64,000 nt of DNA. It comes from Spirosoma utsteinense. Lineage in GTDB: Bacteria; Bacteroidota; Bacteroidia; Cytophagales; Spirosomataceae. Positions 16,499 to 24,881 of this stretch are shown piece after piece (positions within the stretch are counted from its first letter, which is position 1; each line of letters starts with the position of its first letter). The DNA is taken from the NCBI RefSeq assembly GCF_014282275.1, contig NZ_VFIA01000010.1:124001-188000 (forward strand), in the 5' to 3' direction. A program made the position numbers and the translations under genes. The notes under the pieces were generated by a model. It worked only from the letters and a program-made list of their open reading frames with translations. It was not told where the DNA came from and searched no databases.

Positions 16499-16578
16499 GT
16501 CATCCCGACGAAGGAGGGATCTTCGGTAGGCGGGCTATATTTTACTCCAACCGAAGATCCCTCCTTCGTCGGGATGAC
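16499..16578. repeat. 29-bp perfect inverted repeat (GTCATCCCGACGAAGGAGG family)
   Basis: Arms 16499-16527 and 16550-16578 are exact complements. T-rich and A-rich tails extend the pairing outward on both sides, so on either strand the hairpin is followed by a U-run, as in a bidirectional terminator. An outer pair of GTTTAAAC-type sequences (about 16470 and 16612) extends the symmetry. Confidence 0.85.
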
Positions 16579-16613
16579 AAAAAAGCACTCGTTACTCAAG
16601 AATTTATGAAAGT

Positions 16614-17321
16614 TTAAACAACTCCTAGCTGTAGATCGGCAAAATAGTAGGTTGAAGTCATTTCCGTGCCATCGTCAGTCTTGTACTGATAACTTTTTGA
16701 TACGATCTCCCCTACTTCGATAGCAATCGGTGCGCTAAAATAAGGGGCCCGATAGACAAATGTATGAAACTCGCCGTTTTCGCCACACGGGTCCACCGTT
16801 GGCGGAAGCCGCTCAATAAAGGAACGGTCGAGCACCTGACCGCAAAAGGACGCATCGAGGTGTTGGCTGTTGACACTGACGACGATCGTTTCAAAACCGG
16901 CAGCCCAGAAATCGTCCAGCAGTTGAAGCGATGGAATTTGCCAGAGGGGAAAAACGCCCGTCAGCGACCAGCGCGCCAGTTGCGTTTCCCGCCATGTTCG
17001 TAAGTCCTCCAGAAAGATATCGCCAAAAATGGCATGGGTAACGCCCGCCCCGACCAATGGCTCCAGCGCTTCGCCCATCTGCTGCTGATAGTCGGTCATC
17101 GCACTGTCTTCAGGCAGAAATAACTTCGTTTGGGGCAAATTCAGCCGTTCGGCCTGCGCATCGAGCAGTTCTTCGCGGACCCCGTGCATGGAAATCCGTC
17201 GGTTTGCTGCATTCAGGGTAGTGAGGAGTGTATCGATGGCATACTGCCCGCTTCGGAGGCTGTACCAGAGCGCCAGCGCCGAGTCCTTCCCACCGCTCCA
17301 GTTCATGAGGGTTCTGTTCAT
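16614..17321 (-). CDS. Dph6-like adenine nucleotide alpha hydrolase (ATP-PPase)
   Basis: A 235-residue protein with a PP-loop MNWSGGKDSALAL at the N-terminus and the C-terminal CGENGEFHTFVY signature of the diphthine-ammonia ligase family. Bacteria do not make diphthamide, so the eukaryotic reaction is not expected; the fold implies adenylation of a substrate followed by amide or thio transfer. Its start overlaps the cobU stop by four bases (ATGA), and it lies in a B12 salvage gene run. That points to a corrinoid-related role, such as amidation of a corrinoid side chain, as inference only. Confidence 0.82.
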   Translation of the reverse strand: MNRTLMNWSGGKDSALALWYSLRSGQYAIDTLLTTLNAANRRISMHGVREELLDAQAERLNLPQTKLFLPEDSAMTDYQQQMGEALEPLVGAGVTHAIFGDIFLEDLRTWRETQLARWSLTGVFPLWQIPSLQLLDDFWAAGFETIVVSVNSQHLDASFCGQVLDRSFIERLPPTVDPCGENGEFHTFVYRAPYFSAPIAIEVGEIVSKSYQYKTDDGTEMTSTYYFADLQLGVV

Positions 17322-17851
17322 AAAAGAGAGGTTTTAACGGGCATCGGTAAACCGCTAACCATAAACGTAACGGCGTCAGCCTGCCGGGCTACATACTGAT
17401 TGGCCCACCCCTGCAGATCGGTGAAGGCCCGGCCTACCGCGGTGTCGGCATGAAGACCCATGCCCAGTTCGTTCGTCACGATAACGAACTTCCCCGGCAA
17501 GGCCAGCAGCGCGTCGATCTCCTGCGTGAACAGAGCCAGTGCCTGCGGAACGTCCTGCTTCGTGTCTCCGAAGAAGTTGGTCAGCCAGAGTGTTACGCAG
17601 TCGATCATGACAACCTGACCAGCCAGTGGCAGACCGCTAACCTGACGCTGTTCTTCATAGACTGTCCACTCCGGGCCCCGGTCCTGCTGGTGATGGGCCA
17701 CGCGCCGGGAGAAATCCTCGTCCCAGATCTTGGCCGTTGCTACGTAAATGGGCGTTTCGCTCCATTGGCGGGCCAGCTCCTGCGCATACCGGCTTTTGCC
17801 GCTACGCGCTCCGCCCGTTACCAGATGCAGGTACGCTTGTCGAGTCGGCAT
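17318..17851 (-). CDS. cobU: Adenosylcobinamide kinase/guanylyltransferase
   Basis: A 177-residue bifunctional enzyme that phosphorylates adenosylcobinamide and transfers GMP to it, a step in building the lower ligand loop of B12. The P-loop GGARSGKS is at residues 13-20, followed by ATAKIWDEDF, IDCVTLWLTN and VTNELGMGLHADTAVGR, all typical. The frame extends further upstream but ATG 17851 (MPTRQAYLHLVTGG) starts the domain. It overlaps the BtuF-like gene by 50 bases and the Dph6-like gene by four, so the three are translationally coupled. cobS, cobT and cobC are not in the window. Confidence 0.93.
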   Translation of the reverse strand: MPTRQAYLHLVTGGARSGKSRYAQELARQWSETPIYVATAKIWDEDFSRRVAHHQQDRGPEWTVYEEQRQVSGLPLAGQVVMIDCVTLWLTNFFGDTKQDVPQALALFTQEIDALLALPGKFVIVTNELGMGLHADTAVGRAFTDLQGWANQYVARQADAVTFMVSGLPMPVKTSLL

Positions 17852-18764
17852 AAATAGGATGAACTTTGTGTTGTAAGGCCGCCGGAACGCTGAACAGATC
17901 CGGGTGAAAGCAAGCCGCCAGTAACTCGATACCCCCCACCAGCGTAGCCGCCGACGGCTGGGTAAACAGGTCATAGTCGGCGATGTAGACCGCCCGGTCT
18001 GTTACCGCCCGCAACTCGCTCCAGCCGGGTTGCTGCTGAAGGAGGTGTAATTCTTCCATGCTTCGATCGGTTGTAAAGCCGCAGGGCGCAATGACCAGCA
18101 CTTCGGGATCATACCGGCGCACTTTCTCCCAGGTCGTTACAATGCTGTCGCCCGACGGGTTACCGAGCATATCGATGCCACCGGCGTAAGCGATCTGATG
18201 AGGAATCCAGTGGCCACAATTATAGATAGGCGCTATCCACTCCATAACCATAACCCGTTTAGGCAGGACACGGCTAGCGCGAAGCCGGTCGATGATCACG
18301 TCGATCCGGTCGCGCAGACCTTTGAGGTAAGGGTAAGCCGCTTCCTCATGACCCAGGGCCGATGCTATCGTTATGGCCGTGTCGAATACATCGGTCAGGC
18401 TCTGGGGCGTCAGCGGCACTACGGTTGGCTGCACGGGCAACCGGTCGAGTACGGCCTGGGTACATTTTGTATCGATCTGACATACCTCACACACGTCCTG
18501 CGTGAAAATAACGTCCGGTGCAATCCGGTGGAGGTCCTCCTCTTCCACGTAGTACAGGCTTCGTCCTTCCGCTTTAGACGCCGAGAAGATACGGTCGATT
18601 TCTTCACTGCTATAGTCATGACCTTCCAGTACGCACCGCACCAGAATAGTCTTTTCGGCCCGGGCTTCTTCGGAACATTCGAACGTAACGCCGTGCAACA
18701 GGTCCTGCAAGCCCATGTCGTAGACCATCTGGGTTGCAGCCGGCAAAAATGAACAGGCTTTCAT
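17802..18764 (-). CDS. BtuF-like cobalamin-binding protein without signal peptide
   Basis: A 320-residue member of the periplasmic-binding (TroA/BtuF-like) superfamily: CSFLPAATQMVYDMGL, then YDPEVLVIAPCGF and a C-terminal GGIELLAACFHPDLF. Homologues are usually annotated as cobalamin-binding proteins. The N-terminus begins MKACSFLPAATQ and shows no signal peptide, unlike an exported ABC binding protein, and no BtuC or BtuD gene is nearby. It is cytoplasmic by sequence, or exported by an unknown route. Overlap with cobU fixes it in the B12 operon. ATG 18764 is used; the longer frame enters a hairpin. Confidence 0.8.
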   Translation of the reverse strand: MKACSFLPAATQMVYDMGLQDLLHGVTFECSEEARAEKTILVRCVLEGHDYSSEEIDRIFSASKAEGRSLYYVEEEDLHRIAPDVIFTQDVCEVCQIDTKCTQAVLDRLPVQPTVVPLTPQSLTDVFDTAITIASALGHEEAAYPYLKGLRDRIDVIIDRLRASRVLPKRVMVMEWIAPIYNCGHWIPHQIAYAGGIDMLGNPSGDSIVTTWEKVRRYDPEVLVIAPCGFTTDRSMEELHLLQQQPGWSELRAVTDRAVYIADYDLFTQPSAATLVGGIELLAACFHPDLFSVPAALQHKVHPIYADSTSVPASGNGRSA

Positions 18765-18828
18765 AGTTGGAAAATAAGATTGCCGGGATCTCAAAAAGCC
18801 CCCGCAACAGTGAACTTGTTTGGGATGA

Positions 18829-18909
18829 CTGGGTGTATCCTGGACGGCCACGTCCGGGCGTAAATACAGCTCATTTACGCCCGGACGTGGCCGTCCAGGA
18901 TACACCCAG
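18829..18909. repeat. 37-bp perfect inverted repeat (CTGGACGGC family)
   Basis: Arms 18829-18865 and 18873-18909 are exact complements with a 7-base loop. It lies between the DUF6580 gene and the BtuF-like gene inside the B12 locus. The inner CTGGACGGC(C/T)ACGTCCGGG sequence recurs at 61300-61364. Confidence 0.88.
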
Positions 18910-18939
18910 GCTGCGTAATTAGCTGAAATTCAGGATAAT

Positions 18940-18958
18940 AAAAAAACCTAAACAGGTT
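18940..18958 (-). terminator. Weak intrinsic terminator after the DUF6580 gene
   Basis: On the reverse strand a 5-bp stem (AACCT/AGGTT, loop GTTT) is followed by a run of T. The stem is short, so read-through into the next B12 genes is possible. Confidence 0.4.
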
Positions 18959-18993
18959 CAGTTATAAATTACAGCAGAATCCATCCCGAAAGA

Positions 18994-19593
18994 CTAGGAT
19001 TGCACCCGCGCCAGGGCCAGTTTCGGGTAACGCGTTTGCAGCCACTCGAAGCAGCCAAACAGCAGGGCACTGTAGACCAGCGTACCGGCCAGGAAGTTAC
19101 GCATGTACGGTATACCTTGTATAATGCATTGCAGCCAGCCCGCAAAATCACGGCTCAGCGGCAAGTTGGTCCGCAGGTCGGTCCCGCCCGCCAGCCACAC
19201 GCTCGTGTCGGCCAGCATCCAGTGCGACAGCGCGGCTACCAGCGACGCCACCAGCACATTCTTGACGGACACTTTCTGCAACAGCGTCTTACCGAACCAG
19301 ACGATCAGGGCAAAAATGCCGTAGATCCAGTACCAGCCATCATACATAAGGCCGTATTTTCCATCGAGTAGCAGGCCATTGATGACCAGATCGCTCAGCC
19401 ACAACGTTAGTAATGGCAAACCAAATGCCTTCCAGCGGTTGGTGAAGTAGGACCCGCCAAAGAGAGCCATAGCGCCTACGGGGGTGAAATGAGCTACCGG
19501 CGACAGATCGACCGAGTTAGCGACGCGCATAGCCGCCATCAGTCCAATGAACGACAGCAGGACCAGAAAGCGGGGATTAACGGATTGTTTCAT
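18994..19593 (-). CDS. DUF6580-type membrane protein, candidate B12 transporter
   Basis: A 199-residue integral membrane protein with about six hydrophobic segments and conserved-looking NSVDLSPVAHFTPVGAMALFGG near the first loop. Size and topology resemble ECF transporter S-components, and I recognise it as DUF6580-like. It directly follows the riboswitch-controlled BtuB receptor gene with 23 bases between, so an inner-membrane role in cobalamin uptake is likely but inferred. ATG 19593 is used; a TTG at 19605 is also in frame. Confidence 0.72.
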   Translation of the reverse strand: MKQSVNPRFLVLLSFIGLMAAMRVANSVDLSPVAHFTPVGAMALFGGSYFTNRWKAFGLPLLTLWLSDLVINGLLLDGKYGLMYDGWYWIYGIFALIVWFGKTLLQKVSVKNVLVASLVAALSHWMLADTSVWLAGGTDLRTNLPLSRDFAGWLQCIIQGIPYMRNFLAGTLVYSALLFGCFEWLQTRYPKLALARVQS

Positions 19594-19616
19594 AGCAACA
19601 GACAAAAGGGTAAAGA

Positions 19617-21617
19617 CTACCAGGTAAAGCGTACGCCCACATTCGCATTTCGGCCGCGGGTATTATAACCGTATACATCCGTATACGACTTGTTGAACAG
19701 GTTCCGGACATCGCCATAAATCCGGAAATGCTGATTTAGTTTTCCTTCGGCAAACAGATCGATGGTTGTATAGGCACGAAGCGTGATATTATCGGTTCCA
19801 AACGTCTCGTCGTTGTAAAAGAGGTCGATCCGATCGCCCACCGAACGCAGTGTTGCACTTACCAGCAAAGCAGGCATAACCTGATAGCCGACGTTCAGAT
19901 TGACCTGCGTTTTGGGACGACGGAAGAGGTTGTTATAGGTCGTATCCCGCCCGGCAACCTGTGTCGTGATAGCCCCGTCGAGCAGGGTCAGGTTACCGGT
20001 CAGCGACAGCCGACGAACCTGCGACTGAACTTCAAACTCCCAGCCGTGGTCGTGCTGCCGGTCGAAGTTGATGTAGCGGCCATACGGATCAACGTTCAGC
20101 GACTCGAAGAAAATAGCGTTCTGAATCTGACGGTCGAAGTAGACAGCCCGCACCCAGGCATTGCGACTTTTGGTAAAGAGCTGCAAACCCGCTTCGGTCG
20201 AGTGGCTACGCTCCGGTTGCAGCGCTTTGTTGCCGTAAGGCGAGAAAAGCTGGTATAAGGTAGGTGCCCGGAACCCCGACGACAGATTCACGAACACCTT
20301 CACACGGTCGGCGATCAGGTACGACGGATTGACCGAATACGTAAATACGGTGCCGTACAACGAATTGCGGTTGTACCGCCCGCCTATCTCTACCGATACT
20401 CCTCGGTAAGGCGTCAGAAGACCCGTAGCATAGACACCCAATTGCCCGATGCGGGCGGTATCGGCACCAATAGGCGGTGCTTCGTACGGCCCGAATGAAC
20501 TGATAGACCGATACACCTGATCTGTGTTGCTGAACCGGTAGTCGGCTCCGGTCAGCAACTCACCCCAGCTACCCAGTTTAAGACTATGGTAGACCTCCGC
20601 GAACTGGGCCAGCCCACCATATTTCTGGTACGCGTACAGCACGGATGCGCCCGTTTCGACCAATGCCGAATCATTGGTATAGGTCCGGCGGCTATCGCTC
20701 AGGCCATAGTTCAGGACCAGCCGCCCGCGTTGGTGCCGATAAGTGAACCCCGTTGCAATCTGTTTAAACTGGTTTTGGTAGACAAAATCCTTTTCATCGG
20801 CAAAGGCACCGGCATCCAGATCGGTGGTGTAGGCTGTTGCTATACCCCGGATCTGCCAGCTTAACTTCGCGTTTACCTGTAGCGTCAGGTTAGCCAGCAG
20901 GGCATTCTGCTGATAGCCGTCCTTGTCGAAGTTCTGCTGGCCCGTCCGATCCGTAGCGGCTGAGAATCCGGCCGACGACAACCGGGTATACTGCACATTG
21001 TATGACAACTTTTCGGTCTGGCCGCTCACGCCAACTGTTCCCCGGAAAGTTTGGTAGCTGCCGTAGTTGAGCGAAGCGGTAACCCCTACAGGCTTCCGGC
21101 CTGCTTTGCTGCTGCTACCCCGCCGGGTGAAAATATTGATGACACCTGCCACAGCGTCGGCCCCGTAGGTCGTTGACTGGGCACCGCGCAGAATCTCGAT
21201 ACGGTCACACTCGCCCACCGTCAGTAAGTTCAGATCGAAGGTATTCGCCGTACCCGACGGGTCATAGACCGGCAGACCATCCAGCAAAATCAGGGTATTA
21301 CCGGCCGATGCACCACGCAGATAGATGTCGGGGTTGGTGCCCAACGGGCCATTTGCTCCCACGATCTGCAGGCCAGCCTGACGGGACAGCAACTCGGCCA
21401 CCGACTGGGTGGCGTATCGCTGGAGGATCGAATCCGATAAGACGGTGACGACTTTACCCGTTTGCGAGAGCTTCTGCTCAACCTTGTTGGCGGTTACCGT
21501 AACGGCATCCAGTTGGCGGGAGCCCGAACCAGACGGATCGGGGTTGGTCTGCGCCAAAGCGGACAGACCGGTTGTGGCCACAAAAACGGCCGAAAGCAAT
21601 GTAGTTGTCTTGCTCAT
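19617..21617 (-). CDS. btuB: TonB-dependent outer-membrane receptor, BtuB-like
   Basis: A 666-residue receptor: signal peptide ending around ALAQ (residue 23), a TonB-box-like segment LDAVTVTANK, a plug domain with ELLSRQAGLQI, IYLRGASAGNTLILLDGLPV and RIEILRGAQSTTYGADAVAGVINI, then a 22-strand type barrel ending in the usual aromatic (VRFTW). Length matches BtuB. It is preceded by a cobalamin riboswitch, which firmly links it to corrinoid uptake. The cargo might be cobalamin or cobinamide, since cobU lies in the same locus. Confidence 0.93.
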   Translation of the reverse strand: MSKTTTLLSAVFVATTGLSALAQTNPDPSGSGSRQLDAVTVTANKVEQKLSQTGKVVTVLSDSILQRYATQSVAELLSRQAGLQIVGANGPLGTNPDIYLRGASAGNTLILLDGLPVYDPSGTANTFDLNLLTVGECDRIEILRGAQSTTYGADAVAGVINIFTRRGSSSKAGRKPVGVTASLNYGSYQTFRGTVGVSGQTEKLSYNVQYTRLSSAGFSAATDRTGQQNFDKDGYQQNALLANLTLQVNAKLSWQIRGIATAYTTDLDAGAFADEKDFVYQNQFKQIATGFTYRHQRGRLVLNYGLSDSRRTYTNDSALVETGASVLYAYQKYGGLAQFAEVYHSLKLGSWGELLTGADYRFSNTDQVYRSISSFGPYEAPPIGADTARIGQLGVYATGLLTPYRGVSVEIGGRYNRNSLYGTVFTYSVNPSYLIADRVKVFVNLSSGFRAPTLYQLFSPYGNKALQPERSHSTEAGLQLFTKSRNAWVRAVYFDRQIQNAIFFESLNVDPYGRYINFDRQHDHGWEFEVQSQVRRLSLTGNLTLLDGAITTQVAGRDTTYNNLFRRPKTQVNLNVGYQVMPALLVSATLRSVGDRIDLFYNDETFGTDNITLRAYTTIDLFAEGKLNQHFRIYGDVRNLFNKSYTDVYGYNTRGRNANVGVRFTW

Positions 21618-21778
21618 TATTAATCAGGTTGATTAAGTAATGAGCCGTCGGAAAGTGAAAATAAAAGATAGACCGGGTGCGCACCCGTCAATGGCCGCCC
21701 AAACGACCACGCCATTCAACCGAAAAACGTCTTTCATCCCTGGCTTTTTACCCGAAAGCTCGAATCATGAATTCGTTT

Positions 21779-21937
21779 GAGGCAGGTCTTCTGGCTTGTT
21801 CGACCGATGACGCCTTCCCACCCGGAGGCAGTGGCACCTATGTCATCGGCTTTTGATCGAACTTACAGCTACGGGTATAGCCCCGGTTTTACACCGGTGT
21901 TCCCTTTTAATTACCCCTGGTAAGCGGGTAAACCTAA
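21779..21937 (-). promoter_or_regulatory. Cobalamin (AdoCbl-type) riboswitch
   Basis: Read on the reverse strand, the order of conserved blocks is right: AAAAGGGAA, then ACCGGTGTAAAACCGG, GGGCTATACCCGTAGCTGTAA, GTGCCACTG, GGGAAGG and finally AGCCAGAAGACCTGCC. This is the B12-box element in full. It lies between a -7 box (21947-21954) and the btuB start, with about 160 bases of expression platform containing an exact palindrome (21674-21687, CGGGTGCGCACCCG). High cobalamin is expected to shut off btuB and probably DUF6580. Confidence 0.95.
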
Positions 21938-21946
21938 AACGCAGCG

Positions 21947-21954
21947 CAAAGGTA
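21947..21954 (-). promoter_or_regulatory. -7 promoter box for the B12 riboswitch transcript
   Basis: TACCTTTG on the reverse strand matches TAnnTTTG and sits about 10 bases before the first conserved riboswitch bases, the expected distance. No exact -33 TTTG was found. Confidence 0.55.
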
Positions 21955-21965
21955 GACTTATCCAG

Positions 21966-23342
21966 TTAAAAACCCTCGGCTTTGATTTCCTTCTCGGTTA
22001 TGGTGCCGTATTTCTTCACCTTATCCCGAATGGTTTCTGCCTTGCCAACCAGCACAAACTGAAGGTTATTTTTGGGAAAATACTGGTCGATGATCTGGCG
22101 CGTACGGGCTACCGTTAACCCATCAACGTTCTTCTGAAAATTGTTGATAAACGACTCGTTGAAGCCCAGGCTGAACATGTCTGTCAGCAGATTGGCCAGC
22201 GAACCCGCCGATTCATAATTCGGCGGGAAGTCGGCTTTGACGTAATTTTTCGCCGACATAAGGGTCTTTTCGTCGATACCGGTTTTATGCAGGCTATCCA
22301 GCACCTGAAGGGCCATGTCGATGGCTTCGGTCGTGGTACTCACCTTCGTAAAGGTCGAAATGGCGAATGTACCGCTGTTGCGGAAGGTCCCGAACCGGCT
22401 GCTGGCACCGTAGGTCAGGCCCGAGTTAACGCGCAGGGCATCGTTGAGCCACGACGTGAACCTGCCGCCCAGAATCGTGTTGACAACGGTTACCGGGATA
22501 AAATCGGGGTTGTTCTGGGTGATGCCTTTACCGCCAATGATAAAGGTCGTTTCGCGGGCGTCGTCCTTATTCACCAGCAGCACCCGATTTTTGTCGAACG
22601 AGACGGTTGGCTCGGTCAGTTTGGGTGAGCTGGCCGCAGCCGTTTTCCAATCGCCGAACAGGGTTGTCATCCGCTTTTTCATGGCAGCTGTATTGAAATC
22701 ACCCACAATAGCGATAGCTGCCCGGTCGGTTGTGTAGTTTTTCTGATAAAACTGCCGAACGTCGTTCGCCGTTATAGCCGAAACCGCTGAAGGCGTCCCC
22801 GAAACCGGGTTGGCGTAAGGATGACCCGTAAATACAAACTGGTTGAAATAAGACGAAAGCACCGCCCGTGGGCTCTCTTTCTGCTGGGTCAGCTGAAGCA
22901 GCTGCCGCTGTTTGTACTTGTCGAACTCCCCCTGATCGAAGGTTGGTTTGGTCAGTACATCGTGAATAATGGTAAAGAGCAGATCCTGATCTTTCACCGC
23001 AAATGACGCCGTGACCTTCGCCACTTCTTTACCCGCATAGGTATCGATGGAAGCCCCAACGTATTCCGCTTTTTCTTCCAGTTGTGCCTTGGTATAGCTG
23101 GCACTTCCGAACAGCAGCGCTTCGGCCGTCATGGTGGCCAGCCCGTAGCGCGTACCGTCCTGCACGGCACCCGCGTCGAACACCGCCGATACATTGATGA
23201 GCGGCACTTCGCGCTGTTCCATCAGGTAGATGGTCAGGCCATTTTTGAGTTTAAACGTCTGGTAGGGCGGCACTTTAAATGTCTGTGCCGACGCTGCGCC
23301 CGTGAGAATCAGGGCCGTAATGAAGAAGAGTATGTGTTTCAT
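21966..23342 (-). CDS. M16 family peptidase-like subunit lacking the zinc motif
   Basis: A 458-residue exported protein (signal peptide ending ASAQ) with the two-domain M16 fold. Where active M16 enzymes have HxxEH, this one reads GLATMTAEALLFG, so the zinc site is missing. It keeps the C-terminal Arg/Tyr signature RVNSGLTYGASSRF used in substrate binding. This is the pattern of the non-catalytic partner in heterodimeric M16 enzymes. The catalytic partner is encoded immediately upstream with 64 bases between. ATG 23342 starts the signal peptide. Confidence 0.9.
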   Translation of the reverse strand: MKHILFFITALILTGAASAQTFKVPPYQTFKLKNGLTIYLMEQREVPLINVSAVFDAGAVQDGTRYGLATMTAEALLFGSASYTKAQLEEKAEYVGASIDTYAGKEVAKVTASFAVKDQDLLFTIIHDVLTKPTFDQGEFDKYKQRQLLQLTQQKESPRAVLSSYFNQFVFTGHPYANPVSGTPSAVSAITANDVRQFYQKNYTTDRAAIAIVGDFNTAAMKKRMTTLFGDWKTAAASSPKLTEPTVSFDKNRVLLVNKDDARETTFIIGGKGITQNNPDFIPVTVVNTILGGRFTSWLNDALRVNSGLTYGASSRFGTFRNSGTFAISTFTKVSTTTEAIDMALQVLDSLHKTGIDEKTLMSAKNYVKADFPPNYESAGSLANLLTDMFSLGFNESFINNFQKNVDGLTVARTRQIIDQYFPKNNLQFVLVGKAETIRDKVKKYGTITEKEIKAEGF

Positions 23343-23406
23343 AAAGTGGGGATTGCTCCACCGGGCAGCGGGGCGGGGACGATTCAACAGGTCGGTGAGC
23401 AGCAGT

Positions 23407-24750
23407 TTAGTTAGCGCCAGTGGTCTTTTTAGGTTCGGGCAGCAAATAGCCGACAGTACGGTTGCGGGCAGTGAGGTAAGTTTTAGCCACCCGCTGTACG
23501 TCTTCTCGGCTTACTTTCTCGTACAGGGCCGGGGCCTCGTAAAGTTTTTTGTAGTCGCCAAAGAACAGGTCATAGGTGCCGAGCGAGTTGGCTTTGCCGT
23601 TGATGGTTTCCATCGTCCGGTAGAAATCCATCAGCTTCTGGTTCTTGAGCTTTTGTAGTTCGGTATCGGTAACGCCGTTGGTAACGACCTTGTCGATCTG
23701 CGCCAGCACCGATCGTTCCAGCTGTTCGGCCGATATGTTGCTGGCCGCAATGGCGTAGATAGCAAACAGACTTGGGTCGAACGATTCGCCGAAGTTGGTA
23801 AACACCCGCGACGCGATCGTCGAGTCGAGCACGAGCGATTTGACCAGGCGCGACGAATTGCCCGAACTCAGAATACCACTCAGCAGATCGATGGCGTAAT
23901 AGTCAGGGTGGCTCGTGGCGGGCGTGTGGTAAGCCATCAGAATATTGGGTGTGGCTACGTCTTTATAGGTGGTTACCCGTCGTTCACCGTTCTGCGGTGG
24001 CTCTACTGTCCGGAGGCTGTCCGGTAGTTTCTGGGCTGGAATGGGCTCAATGTATTTCTCCGCCAGCTTCTTCACCTGTGCGGCTGTTACATCGCCCACA
24101 ACGACCGCCACGGCATTATTAGGCGAGTAATAGGTTTTAAAATACCGCTCCAGATCGGCCTGCGTCCATTTTTTGATATCCGACTCGAAACCAATCACCG
24201 GAAACATGTATGGATGTTCGACAAAGGCCGTAGCCTGCACCAGTTCGCTGATGACGCGGTAGTTACTGTTTTCCAGACCCGTACTGCGCTCCGACAGCAC
24301 CACGCCCCGCTCACTCTCCACCATTTTGGGATCGATGGCCAGATCACGAATGCGGTCGGCTTCCAGATCGAAGATCGTTTCGAGCGCGTCGCTCTGGAAC
24401 CAGTCGGTATAAACGGTCGTGTTTTCTGTCGTATACGCATTATTGGAGCCGCCGTTGGCTTCCATCGTCCGGTCGAACTGCTTGGGGCCGTATTTTTTGG
24501 CCCCGTTGAACATCATGTGCTCAAAAAAATGCGACAGGCCCGTGATGCCGTGGACCTCGTTGCGCGAGCCTACTTTCCAGAACGTGTATAGGTTCGCGTT
24601 GGGAATGGAATGGTCTTCGAGGACCATAAATTTCATGCCGTTCTTAAGTGTGAACGTCTGTACGTCCTCCGGTTTGGGCTTGTTCTGCGCCGAGGCCGCG
24701 ATACCCGCCGAGAGCAGCAGGCTGGTGAGCAGCCCGATTCGTTTGTTCAT
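23407..24750 (-). CDS. M16 family zinc metallopeptidase, catalytic subunit
   Basis: A 447-residue exported protein (signal peptide MNKRIGLLTSLLLSAGIAAS, then AQ). It has the full inverted zinc motif HFFEH and the downstream glutamate in LEADRIRDLAIDPKMVESERGVV, as in processing peptidases and pitrilysin-like enzymes. With the zinc-less neighbour it probably forms a periplasmic heterodimer that cuts small or unfolded peptides. Both genes are on the reverse strand in one operon. The substrate is unknown. Confidence 0.92.
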   Translation of the reverse strand: MNKRIGLLTSLLLSAGIAASAQNKPKPEDVQTFTLKNGMKFMVLEDHSIPNANLYTFWKVGSRNEVHGITGLSHFFEHMMFNGAKKYGPKQFDRTMEANGGSNNAYTTENTTVYTDWFQSDALETIFDLEADRIRDLAIDPKMVESERGVVLSERSTGLENSNYRVISELVQATAFVEHPYMFPVIGFESDIKKWTQADLERYFKTYYSPNNAVAVVVGDVTAAQVKKLAEKYIEPIPAQKLPDSLRTVEPPQNGERRVTTYKDVATPNILMAYHTPATSHPDYYAIDLLSGILSSGNSSRLVKSLVLDSTIASRVFTNFGESFDPSLFAIYAIAASNISAEQLERSVLAQIDKVVTNGVTDTELQKLKNQKLMDFYRTMETINGKANSLGTYDLFFGDYKKLYEAPALYEKVSREDVQRVAKTYLTARNRTVGYLLPEPKKTTGAN

Positions 24751-24881
24751 GAGGTGAAGTTTGGTTGGGACGTGTTAAATGTAAGACCGATAGGGCAGAT
24801 TACAAAAAGCAGTAATATTGTTCAGATCAACCTGACTGACCCGCGAAATGCGGTTGGCTGTTTTATAAAAAACTTGTGTTC

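Noticed and set aside
18770..18828. Possible second cobalamin riboswitch before the BtuF-like gene (CACTGTTGCGGG on the reverse strand)
   Set aside because: The B12 box, the AAAAGGGAA block and the AGCCAGAAGACCTGCC block are missing; one short match is not enough.
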